64,000 bases of DNA from the NCBI RefSeq assembly GCF_002285435.1, contig NZ_NSBT01000024.1, positions 248,001 to 312,000 of the forward strand, given 5' to 3'. Position numbers and translations under genes: made by a program. This stretch comes from Actibacterium ureilyticum. Its GTDB lineage: Bacteria; Pseudomonadota; Alphaproteobacteria; Rhodobacterales; Rhodobacteraceae. The notes below the pieces were generated by a model. It did no database searches, was not told the origin of the DNA, and saw only the letters and a program-made list of their open reading frames with translations. Positions 63,496-64,000 of the stretch are shown here, piece by piece. Numbering within the stretch: position 1 is the stretch's first letter; the number at the start of each line of letters is the position of its first letter.

Positions 63496-64000
63496 GGCTG
63501 ATCCGTGGCTGACAATCGTCGGTATCGGCGAAGATGGCCCGAGCGGGCTGGGGGATGCAAGCCGATCCGCCATCAACGGGGCCGAGGTCGTGTTCGGCGG
63601 GTTGCGGCACCTGAACCTGGCACGCGCGGGCGACCGGGGCCACCCCTGGCCGATTCCGTTTTCCATCGAACCGGTGCTGGCGCTGCGCGGGCAAAGGGTC
63701 GTGGTTCTGGTGTCGGGCGATCCGTTCTGGTTCGGCGCGGGCAGCACGCTGGCCGACGCGCTGGCGCCCGGCGAATGGCGCGCGTTGCCCGCGCCCTCGA
63801 CCTTTGCACTGGCGGCGGCGCGCATGGGCTGGCGGTTGGAGGACACGCTGTGCCTGGGCCTGCACGCCGCGCCGTTCGACCGGCTGCGCCCGGTGCTGAC
63901 CCCCGGACAGCAGATCATCGCCACCCTGCGCGACGGCGCGGCGCCTGCGGCGCTGGCAGACTGGCTGGTGGCGCAAGGCTTCGGCAACAGCGCGGTAGCG
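63494..64000 (+). CDS. cobL: Precorrin-6Y C5,15-methyltransferase (decarboxylating) CobL, cut by window edge
   Basis: First 169 codons of a bifunctional methyltransferase/decarboxylase usually about 400 residues long. WLTIVGIGEDGPSGLGDASR at the start, FGGLRHLNL near 34, VLVSGDPFWFGAGSTLAD near 75 and the PAPSTFALAAARMGWRLED segment match CobL/CbiE. AGAAGGA lies eight bases before the ATG, inside cobK. The C-terminal decarboxylase half lies beyond position 64000. Confidence 0.93.
   Translation, partial: MADPWLTIVGIGEDGPSGLGDASRSAINGAEVVFGGLRHLNLARAGDRGHPWPIPFSIEPVLALRGQRVVVLVSGDPFWFGAGSTLADALAPGEWRALPAPSTFALAAARMGWRLEDTLCLGLHAAPFDRLRPVLTPGQQIIATLRDGAAPAALADWLVAQGFGNSAVA

Overview
The window looks like chromosomal DNA from a high-GC alphaproteobacterium of the Rhodobacterales (Roseobacter/Rhodobacter group). 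Pointers are the GroESL operon behind a CIRCE element, a Mn-dependent pyrophosphatase, a DUF1127 protein, the aerobic (Cob-type) cobalamin pathway with BluB and BluE, and a taurine regulon (TauR, TauABC, Tpa, Xsc) joined to a SoeABC-type sulfite dehydrogenase. I saw no insertion sequence, prophage, CRISPR array, rRNA or tRNA gene. Coding density is very high, and most neighbouring genes overlap by 1-11 nt in ATGA/GTGA-type junctions.

Layout. 1-4.1 kb: the 3'-truncated phosphonate gene phnM, a LysR regulator, a DUF1127 protein, and an ABM-monooxygenase/MarR/SDR operon. 4.1-6.2 kb: groEL and groES with promoter and CIRCE. 6.2-10.2 kb: a DUF2161 nuclease-fold protein, ppaC, and a GMC oxidoreductase with two tiny partners. 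10.2-19.3 kb: ileS, an RTX protein carrying an SGNH-esterase-like domain, ycjF/ycjX homologues and truA. 19.3-28.9 kb, mostly minus strand: a membrane pseudo-kinase fused to a DnaQ-type exonuclease, a single-domain response regulator, a small membrane protein, a cNMP/CBS/DUF294 nucleotidyltransferase, an acetate-type Na+ symporter with its DUF4212 subunit, adk and acsA. This reads as an acetate uptake and activation neighbourhood with an uncharacterised signalling arm.

29.3-42.6 kb: tauABC (minus) faces tpa-tauR-xsc-soeA-(RNA ligase)-soeB-soeC (plus). Taurine is imported, transaminated to sulfoacetaldehyde, cleaved by Xsc to acetyl phosphate and sulfite, and the sulfite is oxidised by SoeABC. 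CTGGMCYTAA-like direct repeats before tpa/tauA and before xsc mark likely TauR operators. An RNA-ligase-like gene is embedded between soeA and soeB. 42.7-45.9 kb: a hexapeptide acyltransferase, a flippase-like membrane protein and a GlcD-type FAD oxidase.

45.9-64 kb: cobalamin genes in several transcription units: cobS-cobT-cobU (minus), a phosphatase-bluE-cbiB-cobD-bluB run (plus), cobQ and cobO (minus), then a cobalamin riboswitch driving DUF1636-cobW-cobN-cobG-cobH-cobI-cobJ, then cobK (minus) and a cobL cut by the right edge. A short dispersed intergenic element (core CCGGAGTATTT..GGCC plus a GC hairpin) recurs four times in the window.
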